Source: Rhizobium sp. RU20A
GTDB lineage: Bacteria; Pseudomonadota; Alphaproteobacteria; Rhizobiales; Rhizobiaceae
DNA: 64,000 nt
Reading direction: 5' to 3'
Assembly (NCBI RefSeq): GCF_900155885.1
Contig: NZ_FTMB01000004.1
Location: 62,001 to 126,000, forward strand
The translations under genes and the position numbers were made by a program. The notes below the pieces were generated by a model that saw nothing but the letters and a program-made list of their open reading frames with translations, was not told the DNA's origin and made no database searches. How positions within the stretch are numbered: the first letter of the stretch is position 1; each line of letters begins with the position of its first letter. Shown one piece after another: positions 44,529 through 52,554 of the stretch.

Positions 44529-44562
44529 TGCGCAAAGCCGTTAAATGTGCGCTTTGCGCACT
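44529..44562. repeat. Overlapping inverted repeats between pdxY and carbonic anhydrase
   Basis: TGCGCAAAG (44529-44537) and CTTTGCGCA (44552-44560) form a perfect 9-bp inverted repeat. Inside it, GTGCGC and GCGCAC around TTT form a competing hairpin at 44548-44562. No T-run follows, so an operator or mutually exclusive RNA structure is as likely as a terminator. Confidence 0.5.
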
Positions 44563-44639
44563 GATGACTTCCGCCAAGTGGTGCCGGTTTGTTCTGAGAG
44601 GCGGAGCGCGAGTTTGAAGGGCGAAGAGGGATGCAAACG

Positions 44640-45281
44640 ATGAACCGATTTCCGGAGCAGTTGCTGAAGGGCTACCGCAACTTCATGGACGGGCGTTTTA
44701 CCGAGCAGCAGCAGCGCTACAAGCAGCTCGCCGATGCCGGACAGACGCCGAAGGTGCTGGTGGTTGCCTGCTGCGACTCGCGTGCCGCTCCCGAGACTAT
44801 CTTCGATTCCGGTCCTGGCGAGCTTTTCGTCGTTCGTAACGTCGCGAACATGGTGCCGCCCTACGAGCCGGATGGCCAGTACCACTCGACATCGGCGGCA
44901 CTCGAATTTGCGGTTCAGGCCCTGAAAGTGCAGGACATCGTCGTCATGGGACACGGTCGCTGCGGGGGTATCAAGGCGGCGCTCGATCCGGATGCAGATC
45001 CCTTGTCGCCGGGCGATTTCATTGGCAAGTGGATGGGGCTCTTGAAGTCGGCGGCCGCGCAGATCCAGAATGCGGAGGTTCTGACCGCCACCGAGCGCCA
45101 GCGCGTTCTTGAGCGGGTATCGATCCGCAATTCCATCAGCAATCTGAGAACATTTCCCTGCGTTTCCATTCTTGAACAGCGCGGCAAGCTGAACCTGCAC
45201 GGTGCCTGGTTCGATATTTCGACCGGAGAATTATGGGTCATGGACCACAAGACCGGCGACTTTTCGCGTCCCTCGCTGTGA
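44640..45281 (+). CDS. Beta-class carbonic anhydrase
   Basis: Zinc enzyme interconverting CO2 and bicarbonate. The 213-residue protein has LLKGYRNFMDGRF at the N terminus, then VVACCDSRAAPETIFD (zinc Cys plus the conserved Asp-Arg dyad), FVVRNVANMVPPY, and VMGHGRCGGIKAAL (zinc His and Cys). The C-terminal HGAWFDISTGELWVMD is typical of the family. I chose the second of two close ATGs because the AGAGG site is about ten bases before it and almost touches the first. It lies between pdxY and a transglycosylase gene. Confidence 0.95.
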   Translation: MNRFPEQLLKGYRNFMDGRFTEQQQRYKQLADAGQTPKVLVVACCDSRAAPETIFDSGPGELFVVRNVANMVPPYEPDGQYHSTSAALEFAVQALKVQDIVVMGHGRCGGIKAALDPDADPLSPGDFIGKWMGLLKSAAAQIQNAEVLTATERQRVLERVSIRNSISNLRTFPCVSILEQRGKLNLHGAWFDISTGELWVMDHKTGDFSRPSL

Positions 45282-45346
45282 TGGCGTGCAAACAAAACGC
45301 CGGCTTTCGCCAGCGTTGAGGAGTCTGATGCCCTTTGTCGTCCGGC

Positions 45347-46168
45347 TCAGCGGCCGTCGATCTCGGCAGCGATGATCGCGATGGCGCGCTGATAGACGCT
45401 GGCCGCATTCCAGCCCTGGATGGCGGCGAAATTCGGCTCGCCGGGCTGGTAGCCGGCGCCCGGGCGCCAGCCGTGGCCACGCAGGAAGTTGGCGGTCGAG
45501 GCGAGGGCGTCGGCCTTGGAGCGGACCATGTCCACGTGGCCATTGCCGTCACCATCCACGCCGTATTTCACGACATTGGCCGGCAGGAACTGGGTCTGGC
45601 CGATTTCGCCATGGGCCGCACCGCGAGCCGACGGGCTGAGGTCGCCGCGCCCGACTAGCGTCAGGGCCGCGTAGAGCTGATTGGTGAAGTAGTCCGAACG
45701 CCGGCAGTCATAGGCGAGCGTCGCCACCGCCGACATGGTGTGCTCCTTGCCCAGGAAACCACCGAAGCCGGTCTCCATGCCCCAGATGGCGAGGAGCGGG
45801 CCGGGGGGAACGCCGAAGCGCTGTTCGATGCTGTCGAAAAGGGCGGCGTTTTGCGCCCGCAACTTTTTGCCGCGGGAAATGATGGCATTGGCGCCGCGCT
45901 TGCGCATGAATTCCTCCAGCGAGAGCCTGAAGCTCTTCTGGCCGCGGTCGGCGCGGATCGTGGCATTGGCGTAGGAAACACCGGAGAAGGCTGCGTCGAG
46001 CACGGAGGCACTCACGCCGCGGCCGGCCGCTTCGCGCTTGAAGTCCTGGACCCATGCGTTGAAGCCTGCGGATGTGTTGCCGCACTGGGCGGCGAAACTT
46101 GCGGCCGGTGTGGCCAAAAGCGTTGCGGCCAAAGCAAGCCCGGCCAGGAGGCCAGATGTCTTCTGCAT
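45347..46168 (-). CDS. Lytic murein transglycosylase, MltB type
   Basis: Periplasmic peptidoglycan-cleaving enzyme. The 273-residue protein has a signal peptide (SGLLAGLALAATLLATPAASFA, about residues 4-25) without a lipobox, so a soluble periplasmic form is expected. The MltB-type domain follows: FKREAAGRGVSASVLDAAF, SFRLSLEEFMRKR, LLAIWGMETGFGGFLGKEHT with the catalytic Glu, then AHGEIGQTQFLPANVVKYG and GDGNGHVDMVRSKADALASTANFL. There is no C-terminal peptidoglycan-binding domain. It converges on the carbonic anhydrase gene. Confidence 0.94.
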   Translation of the reverse strand: MQKTSGLLAGLALAATLLATPAASFAAQCGNTSAGFNAWVQDFKREAAGRGVSASVLDAAFSGVSYANATIRADRGQKSFRLSLEEFMRKRGANAIISRGKKLRAQNAALFDSIEQRFGVPPGPLLAIWGMETGFGGFLGKEHTMSAVATLAYDCRRSDYFTNQLYAALTLVGRGDLSPSARGAAHGEIGQTQFLPANVVKYGVDGDGNGHVDMVRSKADALASTANFLRGHGWRPGAGYQPGEPNFAAIQGWNAASVYQRAIAIIAAEIDGR

Positions 46169-46295
46169 GAAAAACCCCGTCAAAGTCCGATTTCTTTCAT
46201 CGGAGGATGCCATTCCGCCAGCGTGCTGTCACCGCACGTCTGCGGCTGTGTCAGGAACAACTTTTTGATCAAGAAGGGTAAATGCACTCTTAAGT

Positions 46296-46329
46296 AAAAC
46301 GCCCGCGGCATTGGCAGCGGGCGTTTTTT
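46296..46329 (-). terminator. Terminator after asd
   Basis: An 11-bp stem (AAAACGCCCGC / GCGGGCGTTTT) with a 10-base loop, 19 bases after the asd stop on the minus strand, with T-runs on both strands. Confidence 0.85.
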
Positions 46330-46347
46330 CTTGGTCGCATCGTCCGA

Positions 46348-47382
46348 TCAGGCGGCCTGCTTCTTGGCGCGGATCAGATTGCGGTTGACGAGCAACTCGG
46401 CGATTTGGATCGCGTTAAGGGCCGCACCCTTGCGCAGGTTGTCGGAAACGACCCACATGTTGAGGCCGTTTTCGACCGTGGCGTCCTCGCGGATGCGCGA
46501 AATATAGGTCGCGTCTTCGCCGGCGCATTCGTAGGGCGTGACGTAGCCGCCGTTTTCATGCTTGTCGACGACGAGGCAACCGGGCGCTTCGCGCAGGATG
46601 TCACGCGCCTCGTCTGCGGTGATTTCCTTCTCGAATTCGATATTCACCGATTCGGAATGGCCGATGAAGACCGGAACGCGCACGGCCGTGCAGGTCACCT
46701 TAATCTTCGGGTCCAGCATCTTCTTGGTTTCGGCCAGGACCTTCCATTCTTCCTTCGTATAGCCATCTTCCATGAAGCTATCGATGTGCGGAATGACATT
46801 GAAGGCGATGCGCTTGGTGAACTTCTTGCTCTCGATGGGATCGGCAACGAAGACGGCGCGGGTCTGGTTGAAGAGCTCGTCCATGCCGTCCTTGCCGGCG
46901 CCGGAGACCGACTGGTAGGTCGAGACGACGACGCGCTTGATCACCGCATGGTCGTGCAGCGGCTTCAAGGCCACGACGAGCTGGGCGGTCGAGCAATTCG
47001 GGTTGGCGATAATGTTCTTCTTGGAGAAGGTCGCGATCGCATCGGGGTTCACTTCCGGAACGATCAGCGGCACTTCGGAATCGTAACGCCAGGCGGAGGA
47101 GTTGTCGATGACGACGCAGCCCTGGGCGCCGATCTTCGGCGAATACTTCAGCGAAACGGCGCCGCCGGCCGACATCAGGCAGATGTCCGTGTCGGAGAAG
47201 TCGTAGTTTTCGAGGTTGCGCACCTTCAGCGTCTTGTCGCCGAAGGAAACTTCGGTGCCCTGCGAGCGGGCCGAGGCGAGCGCCACGACCTCATCGGCCG
47301 GGAAACCGCGTTCGGCAAGGATGTTGAGCATTTCGCGGCCGACATTTCCAGTCGCGCCCGCAACGGCAATCTTGAAACCCAT
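46348..47382 (-). CDS. asd: Aspartate-semialdehyde dehydrogenase
   Basis: NADPH-dependent reduction of aspartyl phosphate, the branch point to lysine/diaminopimelate, threonine and methionine. The 344-residue protein has the nucleotide-binding IAVAGATGNVGREMLNIL, ALASARSQGTEVSFG, VVIDNSSAWRYD, the catalytic-Cys motif IIANPNCSTAQLVVALKPL, STYQSVSGAGKDGMDEL and VRVPVFIGHSESVNIEF with the catalytic His. The ATG (MGFKIAVAG) has an AGAGG site seven bases upstream; the longer open frame lacks family features. Its gene is followed by a strong terminator. Confidence 0.97.
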   Translation of the reverse strand: MGFKIAVAGATGNVGREMLNILAERGFPADEVVALASARSQGTEVSFGDKTLKVRNLENYDFSDTDICLMSAGGAVSLKYSPKIGAQGCVVIDNSSAWRYDSEVPLIVPEVNPDAIATFSKKNIIANPNCSTAQLVVALKPLHDHAVIKRVVVSTYQSVSGAGKDGMDELFNQTRAVFVADPIESKKFTKRIAFNVIPHIDSFMEDGYTKEEWKVLAETKKMLDPKIKVTCTAVRVPVFIGHSESVNIEFEKEITADEARDILREAPGCLVVDKHENGGYVTPYECAGEDATYISRIREDATVENGLNMWVVSDNLRKGAALNAIQIAELLVNRNLIRAKKQAA

Positions 47383-47685
47383 GAGAAACCTCTTTCTTGA
47401 CCTCTCTCCGCTTGTTTGATCCGAACCTGCGGCCAATGCAGGTTCGTTCATCCCCGGCCGAGCCGGGGAGAGAGCGGCAGGCCAGAGACGTCAGACGGTT
47501 TTCGTCGTCGTTTTGGCCGATTTGGAGAAAATATGGAAAGGCAGAGCGCCGGCATCCTGTGCCGGGTTCAGCGACGCTGCGATGTCACCGTCGACGCAGT
47601 GCATGGGGCCTCTTCCTTTTCCGACCTGCTGCATACGCCGATTTGGAAAAGAGTCAACGCTTCTTCGACGTGATCATACGAACGG
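47383..47685. other. Gene-free region between leuB and asd
   Basis: About 300 bases with no convincing gene. It contains a 7-bp perfect hairpin (CCCCGGC CGA GCCGGGG, 47452-47468) near the asd start, and the motif GCCGATTTGG twice (47516 and 47637), each followed by an A-rich stretch. It presumably holds the asd promoter and leader. A small RNA is possible but not shown. Confidence 0.4.
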
Positions 47686-47715
47686 AAAAGGCGCCGCGGA
47701 TGAACCGCAGCGCCT
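47686..47715 (-). terminator. Terminator after leuB
   Basis: On the minus strand GGCGCTGCGG and CCGCGGCGCC pair (one G-T wobble) around a TTCAT loop, followed by TTTT, 28 bases after the leuB stop. Confidence 0.82.
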
Positions 47716-47742
47716 CGCATGGGCATCTGTTCCGGCTACGTC

Positions 47743-48855
47743 TTAGGCCGCCAGCAGTTCCTTGAAGCGGGCGAGGATCGTGTCGCCCATTTCGACCGTG
47801 CCGACCTTGCGGGCGCCTTCTGCCATGATGTCGGCCGTGCGCACGCCACTGTTCAGCACGTCGGCAATCGCCGCTTCCAGCTTGTCTGCTTCATCGACGA
47901 GGTTGAAGGAGTAGCGCAGGCACATGGCGAAGGAAGCGATCATGGCGATCGGATTGGCGGCGCCGGTGCCGGCAATGTCCGGAGCCGAGCCGTGCACGGG
48001 CTCATAAAGCGCGCGGCGCTTGCCGGTCTTGGCGTCGGGGGCGCCGAGCGAGGCCGACGGCAGCATGCCGAGCGAACCGGTCAGCATGGCGGCGACGTCG
48101 GAGAGCATGTCGCCGAAGAGGTTGTCGGTGACGATGACGTCGAACTGCTTCGGCCAGCGCACGAGCTGCATACCGCCGGCATCGGCCAGCATGTGCGAGA
48201 GCTCGACATCCTGGAAGCGCGCCTTGTGGGTTGCCGTCACGACCTCGTTCCAGAGAACGCCCGACTTCATGACGTTGCGCTTCTCCATGGAGCAGACCTT
48301 GTTCTTGCGGGTCCGGGCCAGTTCGAAGGCGACGGCGGAGATGCGCTCGATTTCGTAGGTGTCATAGACCTGCGTGTCGATGCCGCGCTTCTGGCCATTG
48401 CCGAGATCGCGGATCTCCTTGGGCTCGCCGAAATAGACGCCGCCGGTCAGTTCGCGCACGATGAGGATGTCGAGGCCTTCGACGACTTCCGGGCGCAGCG
48501 AAGAGGCGGAGGCGAGTGCTGGATAGCAGATGGCCGGGCGCAGGTTCGCAAAGAGTTCCATGTCCTTGCGCAGGCGCAAGAGGCCGGCTTCGGGACGGAC
48601 TTCATAGGGAACGGCATCCCACTTCGGCCCGCCGACGGCGCCGAAAAGCACGGCGTCAGAGGCCATGGCCTTTTCCATGTCGGCGTCGGAGATGGCTGCG
48701 CCGTGGGCGTCGTAGGCCGAGCCGCCGACCAGGCCTTCATCCGTCACAAAGCCGGTGCCCCGGGCCTCGTTCAGGAAGGCGATGATCTTGCGGACTTCCG
48801 CCATGGCTTCGGGGCCGATGCCGTCACCCGGCAGCAGGAACAGGGAACGCGTCAT
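47743..48855 (-). CDS. leuB: 3-isopropylmalate dehydrogenase
   Basis: NAD-dependent oxidative decarboxylation of 3-isopropylmalate in leucine synthesis. The 370-residue protein, the usual length, has [46 protein letters not shown] (substrate-binding Arg residues), [25 protein letters not shown], and the signature [20 protein letters not shown] with the metal-binding Asp residues. The C-terminal [13 protein letters not shown] is also typical. I chose the ATG ([10 protein letters not shown]) because GAGG lies seven bases upstream. Confidence 0.98.
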   Translation of the reverse strand: MTRSLFLLPGDGIGPEAMAEVRKIIAFLNEARGTGFVTDEGLVGGSAYDAHGAAISDADMEKAMASDAVLFGAVGGPKWDAVPYEVRPEAGLLRLRKDMELFANLRPAICYPALASASSLRPEVVEGLDILIVRELTGGVYFGEPKEIRDLGNGQKRGIDTQVYDTYEIERISAVAFELARTRKNKVCSMEKRNVMKSGVLWNEVVTATHKARFQDVELSHMLADAGGMQLVRWPKQFDVIVTDNLFGDMLSDVAAMLTGSLGMLPSASLGAPDAKTGKRRALYEPVHGSAPDIAGTGAANPIAMIASFAMCLRYSFNLVDEADKLEAAIADVLNSGVRTADIMAEGARKVGTVEMGDTILARFKELLAA

Positions 48856-48977
48856 GTTCATCCTCATTTTCCGGAAAGGTGGCGCGTTCTTAGCGCAAGT
48901 GCGGCGGAAGACAAACATCAAATGCGCCTGCGGCTACGTGCTTTTGCAAGCGCTGCGGAATGTTGTAGTCAGATCTG

Positions 48978-49565
48978 ATGTTCACGCTCACCGGTCCGGC
49001 CACCCATCAGGAAGAGATCAAACGCAGCCGCTTTCTGGCGCAGGCCGCGCCTGTTGATGACGAGACGTCGGCGCGTGCCTTCATCGAGCGTGTTTCGGCG
49101 GCGGATGCGAACCACAATTGCTGGGCCTTTCGCATCGGACAGGCCTACCGCTTCAGCGACGACGGCGAACCTTCCGGTACGGCGGGAAAGCCGATGCTGC
49201 AGGCGATCGACGGGCAGGCGCTCGATGGCATCGTCGTGGTCGTGACCCGCTGGTTCGGTGGGATTCTGCTCGGCAGCGGCGGGCTGATCCGGGCCTATGG
49301 CGGCGTGGCGGCAAAGTGCCTTCAGCTTGCCGAGAAGCGGCGGATCGTCCTCAGGGTGCCGCTCGCCGTCACCATCGGCTTTTCGGATCTGGCCCGTGTG
49401 AGGGCAAGGCTTCAGTCGGTCGAAGATCTCCTCGTCAGCAGCGAACGTTTCGTGGAGACCGGCGCGGTGCTGACGCTCGGCGTGCCCGAGGGGGAGGCGG
49501 AGAGGCTGGAGAACCTCCTTGTCGATCTCACCAGCGGTCGCGCCATCATCACGCAGGAAAGATAG
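48978..49565 (+). CDS. YigZ / IMPACT family protein
   Basis: A 195-residue protein of the UPF0029/IMPACT family. The N-terminal IMPACT domain shows KRSRFLAQAAPV, NHNCWAFRIG, RFSDDGEPSGTAGKPML and the signature TRWFGGILLGSGGLIRAYG. The C-terminal part is a small ferredoxin-like domain with a divergent sequence. Eukaryotic IMPACT regulates the GCN2 kinase; the bacterial role is unknown. It is divergent from leuB across a 122-bp gap. Confidence 0.92.
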   Translation: MFTLTGPATHQEEIKRSRFLAQAAPVDDETSARAFIERVSAADANHNCWAFRIGQAYRFSDDGEPSGTAGKPMLQAIDGQALDGIVVVVTRWFGGILLGSGGLIRAYGGVAAKCLQLAEKRRIVLRVPLAVTIGFSDLARVRARLQSVEDLLVSSERFVETGAVLTLGVPEGEAERLENLLVDLTSGRAIITQER

Positions 49566-49655
49566 CCAGAGTCGCCCCACGACAGCGGCGCGCACTTGAC
49601 GGAATGCGTCCGCAGGGATTTGTTGCGTAAAGCAACAGCGCTTGGGGAGCGAGAG

Positions 49656-50396
49656 ATGCTCATCGGGATCGACTGGGGCGGCACCAAGGTCGAAGGCGTA
49701 GCGATGGAGCCGGACGGCCGCGAATTGCTGCGCCTCAGGCACGATACCCGCCGGCACGACTATGCCGGCTGCATCCGTTTGATCGGCGAGATGATCGCGG
49801 CACTGGAAGAAAAGACGGGACGGACCGGATCGGTCGGTATCGGCATTCCCGGTGCGCTGGAGCCAAAAAGCCGGTTCAGCAAGGGTGCAAGCTTCACCGG
49901 GTTGCTCGGCCAGCCCGTTGAGCGGGACCTAGACGACGCGCTGAAGCGGCCGCTGCGTGTCGAGAACGATGCTGACTGTTTTGCCGCCTCGGAGGCCGTC
50001 GATGGTGCGGGCGTCGGCCACAATGTCGTTTTCGCCGTCATCCTGGGCTCGGGCGCTGGGGCCGGCATTGCCGTCGGCGGACGCGCTCATGATGGCCCCA
50101 ATATCAGCGGCGGCGAATGGTGGCACAATCCGCTGCCCTATCCGGATATCACAAAAGTGCCGCGCCCCTGCTATTGCGGCCGCCACGGCTGCCTTGAAAC
50201 CTGGGTTTCGGGCCGCGCCTTCGAGGCGGACTATAGCCGGCACACGAATGAGGAACTCAAGGCGCGCGCCATCATCGAGAAGATGCGGGCCGGCGATCGG
50301 CTCTGTGGTCTCCTGTGGGATCGTTACGTCAATCGCGTGGCGCGCGGGCTCGCGACGAACTCTTCGCCGGCGGCAAGGACTTTCCCGCCACGTTGA
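49656..50396 (+). pseudogene. ROK-family sugar kinase, C-terminally truncated and fused to unrelated sequence
   Basis: The first ~234 codons read as a ROK kinase: LIGIDWGGTKVEGVAME (ATP phosphate loop), GIGIPGALEPKS, NDADCFAASEAV with the catalytic-type Asp, VILGSGAGAGIAVGG, and the zinc motif CYCGRHGCLETWVSG. The family should continue past YVNRVARGLA with about 50 more residues including a conserved GGG segment. Instead the frame runs into about a dozen residues from the wrong frame of an inositol-monophosphatase gene and stops. The start has GAGAG just upstream. A kinase lacking the last helix and glycine-rich loop is probably non-functional, though a 246-residue product could still be made. 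Confidence 0.85.
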
Positions 50397-50763
50397 ACGG
50401 CGCCCCGGTCGATCGCCACCCCGCCCGTTCCATCGGCGAGGGCATCTGCGGCGTCGGCTATTCGCCGCGCCTCAAGCCGGAGGCGTTTTTGCCACTGTTC
50501 GAGCGATTGCTCAAAGCCGGCTGCATGTATTATCGCGACGGCTCCGGGGCCCTGACGCTCTGCTATGTCGCGGCGGGCCGCCTCAACGGGTTCATCGAGC
50601 CGCACATCAATTCCTGGGACTGCCTCGGCGCCATCGGCGTTCTCGAGGGTGCGGGATTGATGCGCAGCGACTTTCTGGCCGGCGAGGGCCTGTTAAAGGG
50701 CAACCCGTGATTGCCGGTAACCCTGAGGTCTACGCCCAGCTTTCAGCGCTCTTCGAGCGCTGA
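50351..50763 (+). pseudogene. Inositol monophosphatase family, 3' remnant with an additional frameshift
   Basis: In the frame +1 to the ROK frame, RDELFAGGKDFPATLNGAPV begins abruptly and reads as the C-terminal half of an inositol monophosphatase. It continues with GVGYSPRLKPEAF, then GSGALTLCYVAAGRLNGFIE and INSWDCLGAIGVLEGAG (third metal-site Asp). The N-terminal catalytic DPxDGT part is missing. Near 50709 a single base appears lost: GNP is followed by a stop in one frame, while the next frame continues VIAGNPEVYAQLSALFER to 50763. Loss of the 5' half plus a frameshift marks a decayed gene left by a deletion that joined it to the ROK gene. Confidence 0.8.
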
Positions 50764-50789
50764 ATTGGCGCAGCTTTCCGTTAGAGGCC

Positions 50790-50814
50790 GGAACATTCTC
50801 AAGACCTTGAAGTT
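50790..50814 (+). promoter_or_regulatory. Candidate general-stress (EcfG-type sigma) promoter of the manganese catalase gene
   Basis: GGAAC at 50790-50794 and AGTT at 50811-50814 with a 16-base spacer resemble the alphaproteobacterial EcfG consensus GGAAC-N16/17-CGTT with one mismatch. It lies about 150 bases upstream of the start codon. Confidence 0.45.
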
Positions 50815-50966
50815 GGATGGGCCCTGCCAGCAGGGAAGAACGACTATCGATCAGGCAGGCGGATAGCCTGCTGGTGCATCCCCATCCGACGTCGCGGTGC
50901 CAGCCCAGGTTGCTGGAGGTTTTGCCATGCCTTGCCGCTGGCACGCCGTACCACAAGGAGACGATC

Positions 50967-51791
50967 ATGTTCTATACCGACAACAAGCTGCAGTTCCCCG
51001 TTCGCGTGGATACGCCCGATCCGCTTTTTGCGCGTGCCTTGCAACAGGCCATTGGCGGCGTCGAGGGCGAAATCCGGGTTGCGATGCAATATTTCTTTCA
51101 GGCCTGTGGCGCGCGGGGAAATCCGAAGTTCCGCGATCTCCTGATGAACACGGCGGCGGAAGAGCTTGGCCATATCGAGATGCTTGCCACCGCCGTCGCC
51201 CTCAATCTCGAAGGCGCCCCGCTGTCGCTGCGTGAGGAGGTGGCCGCCGATCCGGTGGGCGGCGCCGTTCTCGGCGGGTTGAACCTCAAAAATCTCTTGT
51301 CGGCGGGCCTTTCCGCCATGCCGGTCGATTCCGACGGCGTGCCTTTCGACATGTCCCACATCTATGCCAGTGGTAACATCGCCGCTGATATGACGGCGAA
51401 TGTGGCCGCCGAATCCACCGGGCGCACGCTCGCGGTTCGCCTGTTCAACATGACCAGCGACCCCGGCATGAAGGAGATGCTCTCCTACCTCATCGCCCGG
51501 GATACGATGCATCAAAACCAGTGGCTGGCGGCGCTGGAAGAACTCGGAGGCCCGAAGACGGTCTTTCCGATTCCCAACAGCTTCCCGCAGGAGATGGAAA
51601 ACAACGAGTTCAGCTATGCCTTCCTTGGTTTCCAGCAGGACGGCAGCGATCCCGTCTCGGGGCGCTGGTCCGAGGGCCCGTCGCCGGATGGCAAAGGCCG
51701 CTTCACCGCCCATGTCATGACCTCCATGGGCCCCCTGCCAGATCTCGGCAAGGCCAAGGCCGGAAGCGGCGCCCAGGCGGAACAGATCTGA
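50967..51791 (+). CDS. Manganese catalase
   Basis: Dimanganese, non-heme catalase that disproportionates hydrogen peroxide. The 274-residue ferritin-fold protein has GGVEGEIRVAMQYFFQACG with the first Glu ligand, NTAAEELGHIEMLATAV (Glu-His pair), NVAAESTGRTLAVRLFNMT with another Glu ligand, and ARDTMHQNQWLAALEEL with the last His. I chose the ATG (MFYTDNKLQ) because AAGGAG lies just upstream. A 14-bp hairpin (51804-51835, one wobble, no T-run) follows the stop and may end transcription. A candidate general-stress promoter precedes it. Confidence 0.95.
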   Translation: MFYTDNKLQFPVRVDTPDPLFARALQQAIGGVEGEIRVAMQYFFQACGARGNPKFRDLLMNTAAEELGHIEMLATAVALNLEGAPLSLREEVAADPVGGAVLGGLNLKNLLSAGLSAMPVDSDGVPFDMSHIYASGNIAADMTANVAAESTGRTLAVRLFNMTSDPGMKEMLSYLIARDTMHQNQWLAALEELGGPKTVFPIPNSFPQEMENNEFSYAFLGFQQDGSDPVSGRWSEGPSPDGKGRFTAHVMTSMGPLPDLGKAKAGSGAQAEQI

Positions 51792-51878
51792 GGCCAACGC
51801 AACGGGATCGGAAGCCGGATTCGGCTTTCGATCCCCCATGTCGGTGCCCCTTGCCTCGGCATATGTATCGCTGCAGCG

Positions 51879-52358
51879 TCAGCGCCGGTTGGTGCGCACG
51901 GGAGTGTGCAACCCCACCTTGACGTCGCGCAGCACGACATTGGTGTGCATCCGGCGGATCTGCGGGTTTTCCGACATCAATTGGGCACTGATATCGTCGT
52001 AATGCTCGACGTCGCGGGCGGTGATGATGGCGACGAGATCGACATTGCCGGTGACGTAGTAGACCTGCTGGATATTGTCCTGCTTCTCCGCCCAGCTGCG
52101 GAAACGGGCAAGCGCATCGTAGTTGTCGCGTTCGATCTCCATGCCGGTGATGAAGGTCATCGGAAAATCCGTCGCCTTGCGGTCGACCACGGCGATCTCG
52201 GCGGTGATGATGCCGTCGGCGCGCAGGCGCTTCAGACGGCGCTGAACGGCGGAGGCCGAAAGCCCCACCCTGTCGGCGATGGTCTCTGCCTTCATCTGGC
52301 AATCCCGCTGCACGAGATCGAGGATGGCGCTGTCGAACTGGTCGAGGCGGTCTGTCAT
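51879..52358 (-). CDS. Lrp/AsnC-family transcriptional regulator
   Basis: A 159-residue amino-acid-responsive regulator. The N-terminal HTH is LDQFDSAILDLVQRDCQMKA with IADRVGLSASAVQRRLKRLR, about residues 4-50. The C-terminal ligand-binding (RAM) domain has FITGMEIERDNYDALARFRSW, QVYYVTGNVDLVAIITARDV and HTNVVLRDVKVG. It is divergent from the amino-acid ABC transporter operon, and the gap between them holds palindromes that look like its binding sites, so it probably controls that operon and itself. The ligand is likely one of the amino acids handled by the operon (inference). The ATG giving MTDRLDQFD was chosen over an upstream extension. Confidence 0.93.
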   Translation of the reverse strand: MTDRLDQFDSAILDLVQRDCQMKAETIADRVGLSASAVQRRLKRLRADGIITAEIAVVDRKATDFPMTFITGMEIERDNYDALARFRSWAEKQDNIQQVYYVTGNVDLVAIITARDVEHYDDISAQLMSENPQIRRMHTNVVLRDVKVGLHTPVRTNRR

Positions 52359-52439
52359 GGGCTGTTTCCCTGGCGGTCTGGCGCGCGCCGTGACAGCGCG
52401 TTCGGACAAAGAATGACAGATTTCCTACAGGATGCGGTC

Positions 52440-52483
52440 CTTTTGCGCAAAAGCTCGCAATGCGCTTCACTTTTGGCGCAGAA
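52440..52483. promoter_or_regulatory. Candidate Lrp/AsnC operator between regulator and transporter genes
   Basis: CTTTTGCGCAAAAG (52440-52453) is a perfect 14-bp palindrome. An imperfect copy, TTTTGGCGCAGAA, begins 30 bp further on (52471-52483), about three helical turns away. Both are in the divergent promoter gap. Confidence 0.55.
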
Positions 52484-52554
52484 CGGAAAAATGTGCAGGA
52501 AATCAGCGCAGCCTCCCTTTTATGGTCACGGTCTTGCAGGGGACCGGGATATAG

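Noticed and set aside
45526-45541. GTCCACGTGG, considered as a further parS site
   Set aside because: Only the central CCACGTGG matches; the outer positions fail and it lies in a coding region.
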